Assembly: GCA_963666295.1 (NCBI GenBank)
Contig: OY762707.1
Coordinates: 620,001-684,000 of the forward strand
Direction: 5' to 3'
Length of the DNA stretch: 64,000 nt
DNA from: QZKY01 sp963666295
GTDB lineage: Bacteria > Pseudomonadota > Gammaproteobacteria > Burkholderiales > Burkholderiaceae_D
In this document: piece after piece, positions 48,100-57,236 of the stretch
Position numbering within the stretch: the first letter of the stretch is position 1
How the letters are laid out: the number at the start of each line of letters is the position of its first letter
Program-made: the position numbers and the translations under genes
Notes under the pieces: model-generated
Databases searched by the model: none
What the model saw: only the letters and a program-made list of their open reading frames with translations
What the model was told of the DNA's origin: nothing

Positions 48100-50399
48100 T
48101 TGCGCAAGAACTGGAAGTCAGTTTACATATGGCATTTGTCGAGGCGCGCCAGGCACGCCACGAATTCATCACTGTTGAGCATTTGCAATTGGCTCTGCTT
48201 GACAACCCGTCAGCGGCCGAGGTGCTCACTGCTTGCGCGGTTAATATCGAAGAATTGCGCAAGGTGCTGACCAACTTCATCAATGACAGCACACCCGTCG
48301 TGTCTGGCACAGATGAAGTGGATACCCAGCCAACACTCGGTTTTCAGCGCGTTATCCAGCGTGCCATCATGCATGTCCAGTCCTCATCGGGTGGAAAAAA
48401 AGAAGTTACTGGAGCCAATGTGCTGGTTGCCATCTTTGGCGAAAAGGATTCGCACGCCGTCTACTACATGCACCAGCAGGGTGTCACTCGGCTTGACGTC
48501 GTAAACTTCATCTCTCACGGCATCCGAAAAGACAAGCGGCCGGAACCGCAAAAAGCACCTGAAGGCACCGAAGATCAAGCGTCGGAGGCAACACAGAAAG
48601 AATCTCCACTCGATCAGTTCACGCAAAACCTGAATAAGCAGGCTGCTGAAGGCCTGATTGACCCACTGATTGGTCGCGACGATGAAGTCGACCGGGTTAT
48701 CCAGATTCTATGTCGTCGCCGCAAAAACAACCCGCTTCTGGTTGGTGAAACCGGCGTAGGCAAAACAGCAATTGCAGAAGGTCTGGCACTACGCATTTCC
48801 AGAGGTGAAGTGCCTGAAATACTGGAAAAAGCGGTCGTATATTCGTTGGATATGGGATCCCTTCTGGCTGGAACCAAATACCGTGGCGACTTCGAACAGC
48901 GCATGAAAGCCATTCTGAAGCAAATGAAGGAAAATCCGAATTCGATCCTGTTCATTGATGAAATTCACACCATCATCGGAGCCGGCTCAGCCTCTGGCGG
49001 CACGCTAGACGCCTCCAACCTGCTCAAACCAGCACTGGCCAATGGACAGATCAAATGTGTCGGCGCCACCACCTTCACGGAATTCCGGAGTGTGTTTGAA
49101 AAGGATCACGCTTTGGCGCGCCGCTTCCAAAAAGTGGACATCAACGAACCAACCATTGAACAAACTGTTCAAATATTGCGCGGGCTGAAATCGCGCTTTG
49201 AAGACCATCATCAAGTCAAATATTCCGCCTCGGCACTGGCAACCGCCGCCGAACTGTCTGCGCGCTACATCAATGACCGCCACTTACCGGACAAAGCGAT
49301 TGACGTGATTGATGAAGCGGGCGCAGCGCAACGCATCTTGCCCAAGTCCAAGAAGAAACGCACCATCGGCAAAGCGGAAATTGAAGATATCATTGCCAAA
49401 ATTGCGCGCATCCCCCCCCAAACGGTTAACCAAAGTGATCGCAGCAAGCTGCAAAAACTGGATCGCGATCTGAAAAATGTCGTTTTCGGCCAAGACCCAG
49501 CAATTGATGCACTGTCAGCGGCCATCAAGATGGCGCGCGCTGGTTTGGGTCAAACTGACAAACCGATCGGCACTTTCCTGTTTTCCGGCCCTACGGGTGT
49601 CGGCAAAACCGAAGTAGCGCGACAGCTGGCCTATATTATGGGCATCGAGTTGGTGCGCTTTGATATGTCCGAATACATGGAGCAACACTCTGTAAGCCGC
49701 CTAATCGGCGCGCCGCCCGGTTATGTCGGTTTTGACCAAGGCGGTCAACTAACCGAAATCATCACCAAAAAACCGCACGCTGTGCTCTTGCTGGATGAAA
49801 TCGAAAAAGCGCATCCAGAGATATTTAACATCCTGCTGCAAGTCATGGATAACGGCACGCTTACTGATAACAATGGCCGCAAAGCAGATTTTCGCAACGT
49901 CATTATCATCATGACGACCAATGCCGGCGCAGAAAGTTTGCAGAAGGCGGCTATCGGCTTCACAAACAAGAAGGAACCCGGTGACGAGATGGCAGACATC
50001 AAGCGCTTGTTTGCGCCGGAATTTCGTAATCGTCTGGACGCCATTATCAGCTTCAAACCGCTGGACGAAGACATCATCATGCGCGTTGCTGACAAATTCC
50101 TGCTTCAACTTGAAGACCAGTTGCAACAGAAAAAAGTGGACGCCGTCTTTACAGACAAGTTACGCCGCTTTCTGGCGCAAAAAGGCTTTGACCCACTCAT
50201 GGGTGCGCGACCGATGTCACGCCTGATTCAGGATCTGATCCGCAAGGCGCTGGCAGATGAACTGCTCTTCGGAAAACTGTCAGACGGAGGTGGCGTGACG
50301 GTGGACATTGACGACGACGAGAAAATCCAGCTTAACTTCCCGCCTTCAGATATCGACGGGCCATCTACCCCGGTCAGAGAAACTGCCCACGTTCAGTAA
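48096..50399 (+). CDS. clpA: ATP-dependent Clp protease ATP-binding subunit ClpA
   Basis: The 767-residue AAA+ unfoldase starts at ATG 48096 with GGAGG just ahead. It has the ClpS-binding N-domain (residues 1-145), then two AAA modules with Walker A motifs G-E-T-G-V-G-K-T and G-P-T-G-V-G-K-T and Walker B L-F-I-D-E-I-H and L-L-L-D-E-I-E. A ClpP-docking I-G-F-type loop is present (A-A-I-G-F-T-N). It threads substrates into ClpP; clpP itself is not in the window. A strong terminator follows. Confidence 0.97.
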   Translation: MIAQELEVSLHMAFVEARQARHEFITVEHLQLALLDNPSAAEVLTACAVNIEELRKVLTNFINDSTPVVSGTDEVDTQPTLGFQRVIQRAIMHVQSSSGGKKEVTGANVLVAIFGEKDSHAVYYMHQQGVTRLDVVNFISHGIRKDKRPEPQKAPEGTEDQASEATQKESPLDQFTQNLNKQAAEGLIDPLIGRDDEVDRVIQILCRRRKNNPLLVGETGVGKTAIAEGLALRISRGEVPEILEKAVVYSLDMGSLLAGTKYRGDFEQRMKAILKQMKENPNSILFIDEIHTIIGAGSASGGTLDASNLLKPALANGQIKCVGATTFTEFRSVFEKDHALARRFQKVDINEPTIEQTVQILRGLKSRFEDHHQVKYSASALATAAELSARYINDRHLPDKAIDVIDEAGAAQRILPKSKKKRTIGKAEIEDIIAKIARIPPQTVNQSDRSKLQKLDRDLKNVVFGQDPAIDALSAAIKMARAGLGQTDKPIGTFLFSGPTGVGKTEVARQLAYIMGIELVRFDMSEYMEQHSVSRLIGAPPGYVGFDQGGQLTEIITKKPHAVLLLDEIEKAHPEIFNILLQVMDNGTLTDNNGRKADFRNVIIIMTTNAGAESLQKAAIGFTNKKEPGDEMADIKRLFAPEFRNRLDAIISFKPLDEDIIMRVADKFLLQLEDQLQQKKVDAVFTDKLRRFLAQKGFDPLMGARPMSRLIQDLIRKALADELLFGKLSDGGGVTVDIDDDEKIQLNFPPSDIDGPSTPVRETAHVQ

Positions 50400-50419
50400 A
50401 CTGATATTTCAACAGGCAA

Positions 50420-50448
50420 AGCCCGAACCGTCGTTCGGGCTACTTTTT
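50420..50448 (+). terminator. Terminator of clpSA
   Basis: AGCCCGAAC and GTTCGGGCT pair around a 4-nt loop, followed by a T run. It separates clpA from the convergent polyferredoxin gene, whose stop codon is only a few bases away. Confidence 0.88.
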
Positions 50449-50449
50449 A

Positions 50450-51832
50450 CTAGAGAATCTGCTCGTACCAGATAAGGCAAACCAATCCAACTGGCAATAA
50501 AAAAACAAACTGCGCCAGCAACTTGCGTATTGAAACCTGGGGCACCAGCATTTTCCACCCGAGCCACGCAGAAAAAAAACCGGAGCAAACCAGCAAGGCC
50601 CCGCGCACCATTGGCGCCCAGGCAAGCACTAATCCCTCATGCTGCAAGTGGGTCACCGTAAAAGCAGACAGACCAAGCACCAACCCCATACCTGCAACTG
50701 GGATCAGTGCCAGAGCAAGGCGTTGCCATGACAAATCAGGCTCACCTGCCAGACGTGCCGCCAGCCATACCCCCACCCCAATCAGCAAGGCCAAAAACGC
50801 ACCGCCGCCCAACAAGAACAATACAATGCAAAACGCATCAAACAGGCTAAACACAACATTGACCTTGGGATAGTTTGCCAGCAACCACCACGGCGCACTG
50901 CTTTCCTGCATCCATGCCAGCGTACCGGAAGGCAGCCAGGTCGCAACAGAAGATTTCACAAAGCCATAAGCAACACTGCCACGCCACTGCATTGCCGCCG
51001 TGCATACGCCAAAAATACCAAACAAAAGCGTAACCATTTCGGACATTTTGAGCTCTTTCTGCCCGGTTTCCAGTATTTCAGTCTGTGGTGACCTGACCGC
51101 TAGCTCAACCGCATCACGGTAGCCAATGCACCGCCCGCAAGCATGGCACTCCGAGGTACTTTTCATGCGCCGAATATCGACCAGTGGCGGGCAAACAATC
51201 TTGGGCGGATGCCCTTGAAATTGTTTCCACTGTTGCTCATCAACATAAAAATGAACCGGCGCTACTCTAGCAATCAAATTGAAAACGCCGTTGGCGGGAC
51301 ATAAATACATGCACCAGATACGTCGACCATTGCCGTAAAAATAACCCGTCAACATGGCGCCAACTGTTGGCAAACCAAGCAGCAGCAGCGTTGCCGTGTG
51401 AAAATCATAAACCCCGACCAGCTGCCCATAAATCGTGGTACCCACCAGCATCGTGCAAGGCCATCCATGCCAACGCATCCAGCGTGGAATGGACCCTCGC
51501 CGACCTCGGCGACTAATCGCTTCCGTTAATGTGCCGTCCGGGCAAAACAGCCCGCACCAGGCACGCCCGACCACCATCATACTCAACATGATCAGCGGCC
51601 AACCCACGCCCCAGAACAGAAATTGCGCCAATAAGCGAAGGTGACTGAAGATATGCGCACCCGCCTCGGGTGCCGACTGAAAAAAGGGCGCAATTAACAA
51701 AAACCCATACAGACCGACCATCGTCCATTGAACGGCGCGGATTACTTTCTGACGTCTTGCCAATGCAAGGCCAACGCCTCTTAAAAAACGATTAGACGCT
51801 GTGAGGATATTGCTTGCTTGTGTATGCTCCAT
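50450..51832 (-). CDS. Membrane polyferredoxin, NapH/YccM-like 4Fe-4S protein
   Basis: A 460-residue protein with about nine hydrophobic segments. Two membrane-proximal motifs of the NapH/CcoG/YccM type are present, W-C-G-L-F-C-P-D-G-T-L-T-E and W-C-M-Y-L-C-P-A-N-G. One soluble cluster signature follows, C-P then C-H-A-C-G-R-C. This suggests electron transfer across the inner membrane. FtrD of ferrous-iron uptake systems belongs to the same group, but no iron permease, cupredoxin or reductase is next to this gene, so its partner is unknown. I chose ATG 51832; a GTG at 51877 would add 15 residues, and neither start has a strong ribosome binding site. Confidence 0.78.
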   Translation of the reverse strand: MEHTQASNILTASNRFLRGVGLALARRQKVIRAVQWTMVGLYGFLLIAPFFQSAPEAGAHIFSHLRLLAQFLFWGVGWPLIMLSMMVVGRAWCGLFCPDGTLTEAISRRGRRGSIPRWMRWHGWPCTMLVGTTIYGQLVGVYDFHTATLLLLGLPTVGAMLTGYFYGNGRRIWCMYLCPANGVFNLIARVAPVHFYVDEQQWKQFQGHPPKIVCPPLVDIRRMKSTSECHACGRCIGYRDAVELAVRSPQTEILETGQKELKMSEMVTLLFGIFGVCTAAMQWRGSVAYGFVKSSVATWLPSGTLAWMQESSAPWWLLANYPKVNVVFSLFDAFCIVLFLLGGGAFLALLIGVGVWLAARLAGEPDLSWQRLALALIPVAGMGLVLGLSAFTVTHLQHEGLVLAWAPMVRGALLVCSGFFSAWLGWKMLVPQVSIRKLLAQFVFLLPVGLVCLIWYEQIL

Positions 51833-52063
51833 TCCGTCATTATCCCGCAATCCCCAATTAACCGCCTCATGCTTCACGTCATTTCACATGTCGACTTTAA
51901 AAACCCATACAACCCTTGATCACTTTCAGTACACGGCCACTCTAAAGAAAAACAACCGCGTGCCGTTTTCGTACTTATCGCGTACCAAATTGAAGGAGTC
52001 CAAACAGGATTTACTCACAAAGCAGCCGCTTTACCACTTTTCAACATTGAGGCCTTTCATAGT

Positions 52064-52435
52064 ATGAACAATTCAAAAACCATTTTGGTCGTTGACGACA
52101 GCCGAGTATCACGCATGATGACGAGCAAATTCATCCAAAGCCACAACGCGAGCTGGGAAGTCGTTGAAGCAGGCACCGGTGAAGAAGCCATCGAAAAAGT
52201 GAATGCCGTGTCACCCGCGCTCGTGATCATGGACATCAATATGCCTGGAATCGGTGGTACTGAAGCGGCAGAAATACTACGCAGCAAATATCCCCAATTA
52301 AAAATTGCCCTGCAAACAGCCAACATTCAGGAAGCCATGCGCAAACGCGCAGAAATCATTGGCGCAGACTTTCTTGAAAAGCCGATTAACGAAGCGCGCA
52401 TACATCAATTACTGACAGAAACTGAGGCAAGTTGA
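52064..52435 (+). CDS. Single-domain response regulator (CheY-like)
   Basis: A 123-residue receiver with nothing attached. The acidic pocket is Asp11-Asp12, the phospho-acceptor Asp57 (V-I-M-D-I-N-M-P-G), the switch Thr85 (A-L-Q-T-A) and Lys106 (F-L-E-K-P-I), all intact. It is the first gene of a tight three-gene operon with a CheC-like phosphatase and a diguanylate cyclase; its stop overlaps the next ATG (TGATG). The sensor kinase that would phosphorylate it is not nearby. It probably signals by protein contact rather than DNA binding. Confidence 0.92.
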   Translation: MNNSKTILVVDDSRVSRMMTSKFIQSHNASWEVVEAGTGEEAIEKVNAVSPALVIMDINMPGIGGTEAAEILRSKYPQLKIALQTANIQEAMRKRAEIIGADFLEKPINEARIHQLLTETEAS

Positions 52436-53046
52436 TGATTGAACTTACCGAACTTCAACAGGACGCGCTCATAGAAATTTTTAATATGGGCGTCGGACGG
52501 GCGGCCAGTGCAATGAGCGGCATCTTTAATGAAGAAATCACTATGTCTGTGCCAAGCATCAGCTTCCAGAGCCGAGTCGAAGCCGCACAACTTCTTGGCG
52601 CACAGGAATCACAACGCGTCTGCGGCATCAGCCAGACATATAAGGGCGCCTTTAACACCGACGCAATTTTGATCTTTCTGGAAGAAAGAAGTCTTGAAAT
52701 CGTCCGCCTGATGGTAGGCGAATCTGTCACGGATGAGGAGCTGACCGAGCTTGAACAAGAAGCCATGAGCGAAATCGGGAATATTATTCTCAACTCCTGC
52801 GTTGGCATCATGGCCAATATCTTCAATAGTGAATTGCAAGGCTCTCTGCCTAGCTATCTTGTGGGCACTAGTCAAGATATTCTTTCGGCAAAAGATCACC
52901 CTGACGATGAAACCGTCCTGATTCTGCATATTGACTTTGGTCTGCAAAAACACCAAATCAATGGTTATCTTGTGTTTCTCCTAGACATGACCGCAATGCT
53001 GAACCTACAGCAACAAATAGACCAGTACTTGTCTGGCTTGACATAG
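52435..53046 (+). CDS. CheC-like CheY-phosphate phosphatase
   Basis: A 203-residue CheC/CheX/FliY-family protein. Both active-site motifs of the CheC class can be placed with correct spacing: D10-x3-E14-x2-N17-x22-P40, and E109-x3-E113-x2-N116-x22-P139 where the first residue is Glu rather than Asp/Ser. CheC dephosphorylates CheY-P through the Glu/Asn pair. It is wedged between a CheY-like gene and a GGDEF gene, which suggests that the first gene product is its substrate. No cheD, the usual partner of CheC, is in the window. The start codon overlaps the preceding stop by one base. Confidence 0.82.
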   Translation: MIELTELQQDALIEIFNMGVGRAASAMSGIFNEEITMSVPSISFQSRVEAAQLLGAQESQRVCGISQTYKGAFNTDAILIFLEERSLEIVRLMVGESVTDEELTELEQEAMSEIGNIILNSCVGIMANIFNSELQGSLPSYLVGTSQDILSAKDHPDDETVLILHIDFGLQKHQINGYLVFLLDMTAMLNLQQQIDQYLSGLT

Positions 53047-53060
53047 TTTGCGGCTACCAT

Positions 53061-54050
53061 ATGCAAGCAGAAACATCGGAAGGCCTTTCACGCAACGTAT
53101 TAGAAGCCGCCAATATTGGTGCGATCGTCCTCAACCACCAGCAAACAATAGTGCTTTGGAACCAGTGGATGGAGCGTCACGCAACTATCCCTGCCTCGAC
53201 CGCCGTGAACCAGCGCCTGACTGCCTTGTACCCGGAACTTGGCACGGGGCGTGTGCAGCACGCAATCCAAAGCGCGCTCGAAAGCGGTTTGCCTTCGCTG
53301 CTATCCCAAACGCTAAACAAACACCCCTTCCCGTTGTATACAAATTCACAAGACAAACTTGATGGGAAGCGTTTGCATCAAGCCATTCAAGTTATACCCG
53401 TTATTGCACCGAATCTGCCAACCCATTGTCTGATCCAGATTTCAGACGTTAGCTCCGCCGTCAAACGCGAAAATATTTTGAGACAACAAGCAGCGGAACT
53501 GCGGGCCATCATGCTTTCAGATGGCTTGACCGGCATTCCCAATCGCAGACGATTCGATGAGCATGCAGAAAGCTGCTACAGGCAAACCGTTCGCGACAAG
53601 AAGCCCTTTTCACTGATCATGATTGACATTGACTTTTTCAAGCAATACAACGATCACTATGGACACTTAAAGGGCGATCAAACGCTAATTGATGTTGCCC
53701 AAAGGTTGTCCACGCTCGTAAAAAGGCCGCTCGACTTATTTGCCCGCTTTGGTGGCGAGGAGTTTATTGCCGCCCTGCCATATACAGACCAAGAAGGGGC
53801 CGTGAAAATCGCACAGGATATGCGTGCAAGTATTGAGCAGCTTTGCATTGAAAACGCTCCGTCACCATTGGGTGGAATGGTGAGTATCAGCATCGGGGTG
53901 GCAACGCACTACCCAACCCGAAAAAAAGGCCGCCTAACAGACTTAATCGACTTGGCTGACAAAGCATTATATGAAGCAAAAAACACCGGACGAAATAAAG
54001 TTGCCTGCAAAAATGATGGTTTAAGTCAGCCTCATCTTCGCCACAACTAA
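53061..54050 (+). CDS. PAS-GGDEF diguanylate cyclase
   Basis: A 329-residue soluble protein. The N-terminal 130 residues look like a PAS sensor (A-A-N-I-G-A-I-V-L-N-H-Q-Q-T-I-V-L-W-N). After a short coiled-coil linker comes the cyclase: D-G-L-T-G-I-P-N-R-R-R-F, the metal site M-I-D-I-D-F-F-K-Q-Y-N-D-H-Y-G-H, and G-G-E-E-F at 231-235, so activity is expected. R-P-L-D at 222-225, five residues before the active site, is an intact product-inhibition (I) site. It would make cyclic di-GMP. The gene is 14 bp after the CheC-like gene in the same operon. Confidence 0.92.
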   Translation: MQAETSEGLSRNVLEAANIGAIVLNHQQTIVLWNQWMERHATIPASTAVNQRLTALYPELGTGRVQHAIQSALESGLPSLLSQTLNKHPFPLYTNSQDKLDGKRLHQAIQVIPVIAPNLPTHCLIQISDVSSAVKRENILRQQAAELRAIMLSDGLTGIPNRRRFDEHAESCYRQTVRDKKPFSLIMIDIDFFKQYNDHYGHLKGDQTLIDVAQRLSTLVKRPLDLFARFGGEEFIAALPYTDQEGAVKIAQDMRASIEQLCIENAPSPLGGMVSISIGVATHYPTRKKGRLTDLIDLADKALYEAKNTGRNKVACKNDGLSQPHLRHN

Positions 54051-54092
54051 CATAACGCATGGGTAGTGCGCTCTGGTTACCCATGCGTTATG
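54051..54092. repeat. Perfect 15-bp inverted repeat after the cyclase gene
   Basis: CATAACGCATGGGTA and TACCCATGCGTTATG are exact inverse complements with a 12-nt spacer, directly after the stop codon. No T run follows, so this may be a stabilising hairpin, a Rho-related end or a REP-like element rather than a normal intrinsic terminator. Confidence 0.75.
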
Positions 54093-54155
54093 CGCCAGAA
54101 ATCTGCTATATTCATTAGCGAAAAACCATCTCCAACCACTCATTAACGGATAAAA

Positions 54156-54992
54156 ATGCACCCTCGTACGCTTGTAATGAATAATGGCATCTCCATTCCA
54201 ACCCTTGGTTTGGGCACCTGGTTCATGGGCGAATCCCGTTCTGGCCGCAGGAACGAAATCGCCGCGCTGCAACATGGCATGGATCTGGGTCTAACACTGA
54301 TAGACACCGCTGAAATGTACGCCAACGGCGGCGCAGAAGAGGTGGTTGGCGAAGCCATTGCTGGTCGCCCCCGTGACCAGCTTTTCATCGTCAGCAAGGT
54401 GTTGCCCTTCAACGCCAGTCGAAACGGCACGGTTGCCGCCTGCGAGCGCAGCTTGAAGCGCATGAATATCGACTACATCGACCTGTACTTGCTGCACTGG
54501 CCCGGCCAACACCCATTAAGCGACACGTTTGCGGCACTCAAATCTTTACAGGAAGCCGGCAAGATACGCGCCTTTGGCGTCTCCAATTTCGACACCTCCG
54601 ACATGATTCGCGCCTCCAAGGTGGATGACAGCGGCAATTGCCTCAATCAAGTGCTGTACAACCTTGGCTCGCGCGGCATTGAGTGGGATCTGTTGCCATG
54701 GCAACGTGAAAGAGGCATCACAACCATGGCTTACTCACCGCTTTACCAGACACATTTGCTGAAATCCGGCGCGCTGCAACAGATCGCGCAAGACCTGTCT
54801 ATCACCCCGGCACAGTTGGCGCTTTCCTGGCTGCTGCACCAAGGTGTCATTCCGATTCCGAAGTCTTCGAACATTCAACGTGTTGAAGAAAACTGCAAGG
54901 CATGGGACATCATCCTGCCGGACGAGGTTTTACAAAAGCTGGATCAGGCTTTCCCGCCACCCACACGCAAAATACCGCTGGATATTCTTTAA
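54156..54992 (+). CDS. Aldo/keto reductase (YeaE/AKR5-like)
   Basis: A 278-residue single-barrel NADPH-dependent reductase. The catalytic tetrad is visible: Asp in L-I-D-T-A-E, Tyr in M-Y-A-N-G-G-A-E-E, Lys in F-I-V-S-K-V-L-P and His in L-L-H-W-P-G. The cofactor segment I-P-K-S-S-N is near the C-terminus. Substrates are likely small aldehydes or diketo acids; the sequence does not tell which. Its stop codon shares TTAA with the stop of the convergent gene downstream. Confidence 0.9.
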   Translation: MHPRTLVMNNGISIPTLGLGTWFMGESRSGRRNEIAALQHGMDLGLTLIDTAEMYANGGAEEVVGEAIAGRPRDQLFIVSKVLPFNASRNGTVAACERSLKRMNIDYIDLYLLHWPGQHPLSDTFAALKSLQEAGKIRAFGVSNFDTSDMIRASKVDDSGNCLNQVLYNLGSRGIEWDLLPWQRERGITTMAYSPLYQTHLLKSGALQQIAQDLSITPAQLALSWLLHQGVIPIPKSSNIQRVEENCKAWDIILPDEVLQKLDQAFPPPTRKIPLDIL

Positions 54993-55471
54993 GCCCCACT
55001 CAGCAAGGCATCCAGCCTACCCTCTTTGGCAAATTGCCGAATGAGGTGGATGGTATCGATATCCGCTTCTTTATAGGCCGAGCGGCGGAAATCGTTGTAC
55101 ATCTCGTCAGCGCCTCGGTCGTCGCTATTGTCTTCATACGCAAAGCGCACAAACAGGGCGTCGGGGTGCGGCTCCTCGATCGTCACGGTCATCGTTGCAT
55201 CTGAGAAATCCCTCTGAGCAGGTACGTGATAACGAACCTGATGCGCTTCCAGAAAAGTAACGCGGTCATTAATCGCGATTTCGCCATATTTCAGACTGCG
55301 CGAAATCATCAATTCAGAGCGCTCGACAATGTCACACGCATCAAGGTGTGGCATGAATAGCGTTGGCCGTTGCGCACGCAACACCAGGCCAAGCCATAGT
55401 TCCTGGCGCGTCAATGGTGCAATCGCTGGATTGCTCCAATTATTTATTTCAATCAGATGTTCGAATTTCAT
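54989..55471 (-). CDS. DUF1857 / SRPBCC-fold protein
   Basis: The 160-residue product matches the DUF1857 pattern: M-K-F-E-H-L-I-E-I-N at the start, T-R-Q-E-L-W-L-G-L-V-L-R-A, L-F-M-P-H-L-D-A-C and R-V-T-F-L-E-A. The fold is a START/SRPBCC-like helix-grip that binds hydrophobic ligands. The function of the bacterial family is not established. It ends inside the stop codon of the aldo/keto reductase (overlap 54989-54992) and has no clear operon partner. Confidence 0.8.
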   Translation of the reverse strand: MKFEHLIEINNWSNPAIAPLTRQELWLGLVLRAQRPTLFMPHLDACDIVERSELMISRSLKYGEIAINDRVTFLEAHQVRYHVPAQRDFSDATMTVTIEEPHPDALFVRFAYEDNSDDRGADEMYNDFRRSAYKEADIDTIHLIRQFAKEGRLDALLSGA

Positions 55472-55520
55472 TAAAAATCAATCACTTGCTTTAAAAAATT
55501 ATCAGGGCGCACCACGAGCA

Positions 55521-56474
55521 TCAGTCGAAGTGGCCACCCGCCATATCAAACCCTTTAATAAACTCGGCCACCGACAAACGCTTGCCACCCGCCTTTTGCA
55601 GTTCGAACAGGCGCACAGCCCCATCACCGCAAGCAACCAGAATCCCGCCCTGAGCGTTGGCATCCAGCACACTGCCCGCCTTCGCGTTGTTCGGCATTAC
55701 CACCGCCTCCGCCTTCCAAATCTTGATCTGCTCACCGCCAAACCGCACTGTACAGCCCGGAAATGGATTAAACGCGCGAATCTTGCGCGCCACTTCCTCT
55801 GCTGGCAATGAAAAATTCAGCGCGGCTTCATGCTTCATGATTTTTGCCGCATACGTCACCCCCTCTTCTGGCTGTGGCACAGGCTTGAGTGACCCTTTTT
55901 CAAGGTCGCGCAGCACGGAGACAATCATGCGCCCACCCAGATCAGCAAGCTTGTCATGCAGACTGGCAGCGGTGTCTGCGTCCTCGATCATAATGCGCTC
56001 ACGCGCCAGCATAGGGCCTGTATCCAGTCCTTCATCCATTTGCATGATCGTGACGCCAGTTTCCCTGTCTCCCGCTTCGATTGCACGCTGTATCGGCGCG
56101 GCACCGCGCCAGCGCGGCAGCAAAGAAGCGTGAATATTGATACACCCAGAGGTCGGAATATTCAGGATGGAACGTGGCAGAATCAAACCATAAGCCACGA
56201 CGACCATGACATCGCACTCAACGCGTTTAATGAGTTCGTGCGCCTCCTGAGCCTCCTCGGCATATTTGCCATCCAGTCGCAAAGATGTCGGCTGCGCAAC
56301 AGGAATGTCATGCGCCATTGCAAGCTGCTTAACGGCTGAAGCCTGCATCTTCATGCCGCGACCAGCTGGGCGATCCGGTTGTGTCAACACCAACGGAGTA
56401 TCGAAGCCCGCGTCGAGCAAGGCTCTCAATGCTGTCGCAGCAAAGTCCGGCGTACCGGCAAAAACAACTTTCAT
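55521..56474 (-). CDS. fmt: Methionyl-tRNA formyltransferase
   Basis: The 317-residue enzyme formylates initiator Met-tRNA. It has the formyl-transfer domain with V-F-A-G-T-P-D-F-A-A at the front and I-N-I-H-A-S-L-L-P-R-W-R-G-A-A-P-I-Q-R containing the catalytic Asn-x-His and the S-L-L-P signature. D-x-G-P-type loop G-L-D-T-G-P-M-L and a C-terminal OB-like domain (R-A-F-N-P-F-P-G) follow. It is 54 bp after def in the same direction, the standard def-fmt operon. Confidence 0.97.
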   Translation of the reverse strand: MKVVFAGTPDFAATALRALLDAGFDTPLVLTQPDRPAGRGMKMQASAVKQLAMAHDIPVAQPTSLRLDGKYAEEAQEAHELIKRVECDVMVVVAYGLILPRSILNIPTSGCINIHASLLPRWRGAAPIQRAIEAGDRETGVTIMQMDEGLDTGPMLARERIMIEDADTAASLHDKLADLGGRMIVSVLRDLEKGSLKPVPQPEEGVTYAAKIMKHEAALNFSLPAEEVARKIRAFNPFPGCTVRFGGEQIKIWKAEAVVMPNNAKAGSVLDANAQGGILVACGDGAVRLFELQKAGGKRLSVAEFIKGFDMAGGHFD

Positions 56475-56528
56475 ATCAAATCATTATCGAAAAAGCGGGT
56501 TGAAGATAGCATCAGCAAACGCTGACAA

Positions 56529-57074
56529 CTAGCGGCGGCGGCCTTTGCTGCCTCCGGCCTTATTCTGGCGCTGGATGTCGCGCTCTTCCTTCTGTAGTCG
56601 GCTCTTGATGCGATTTCGCTTCAACGGCGACAAATAATCAACGAAGACAAAGCCGTTCAAGTGATCGATCTCATGCTGCACGCAAACAGCCAGCCAACCC
56701 GTCGCCTGTAACTCGAATGGATTACCATCAACATCCAGCGCACGCACATTAACTTGAGTCGGGCGCTCAACGTCATCGTAAATGCCGGGAACCGACAAAC
56801 ACCCTTCATTACTGACGCGCGTCTCTGAACCAGTCCAAAGTATTTCCGGGTTAATCAGCACCCTCAAATCGCCGCGGGACTCAGAAACGTCAATGACGAC
56901 AACCCGCAATGAAACGCCGACTTGTGGTGCAGCCAAACCAATACCGGGCGCGGTGTACATGGTTTCCGCCATGTTGGCCACCAGTTGTTTCAGACGATCA
57001 TCAAACTCAGTAACCGGCTCAGCAATTTGGGTCAAACGTGAGTCAGGGTAACGCAATATAGGGAGTATAGGCAT
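56529..57074 (-). CDS. def: Peptide deformylase
   Basis: A 181-residue deformylase with the three family motifs in order, G-I-G-L-A-A-P-Q-V-G, E-G-C-L-S-V-P-G (metal Cys) and H-E-I-D-H (two metal His plus catalytic Glu). It removes the formyl group from nascent proteins. I start at ATG 57074 (M-P-I-L-P-I-L-R-Y-P-D), the typical N-terminus, although the frame stays open to 57095. The basic C-terminal tail (K-G-R-R-R) is a little longer than in E. coli. fmt follows. Confidence 0.96.
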   Translation of the reverse strand: MPILPILRYPDSRLTQIAEPVTEFDDRLKQLVANMAETMYTAPGIGLAAPQVGVSLRVVVIDVSESRGDLRVLINPEILWTGSETRVSNEGCLSVPGIYDDVERPTQVNVRALDVDGNPFELQATGWLAVCVQHEIDHLNGFVFVDYLSPLKRNRIKSRLQKEERDIQRQNKAGGSKGRRR

Positions 57075-57236
57075 ACGATTAAGCAACAACGCCAACGCAT
57101 TGGCGTGCGTTTCTCTTGCTAGTTCAGGGTTTTATGTGCAGAATCTAATTCAATTAGGCAACATTTCAAGCACACGCTTATTTCACAAATGATCCGCGCC
57201 ATTTCAGACAGCAATGCTGCATTCATTGGGAGAACC

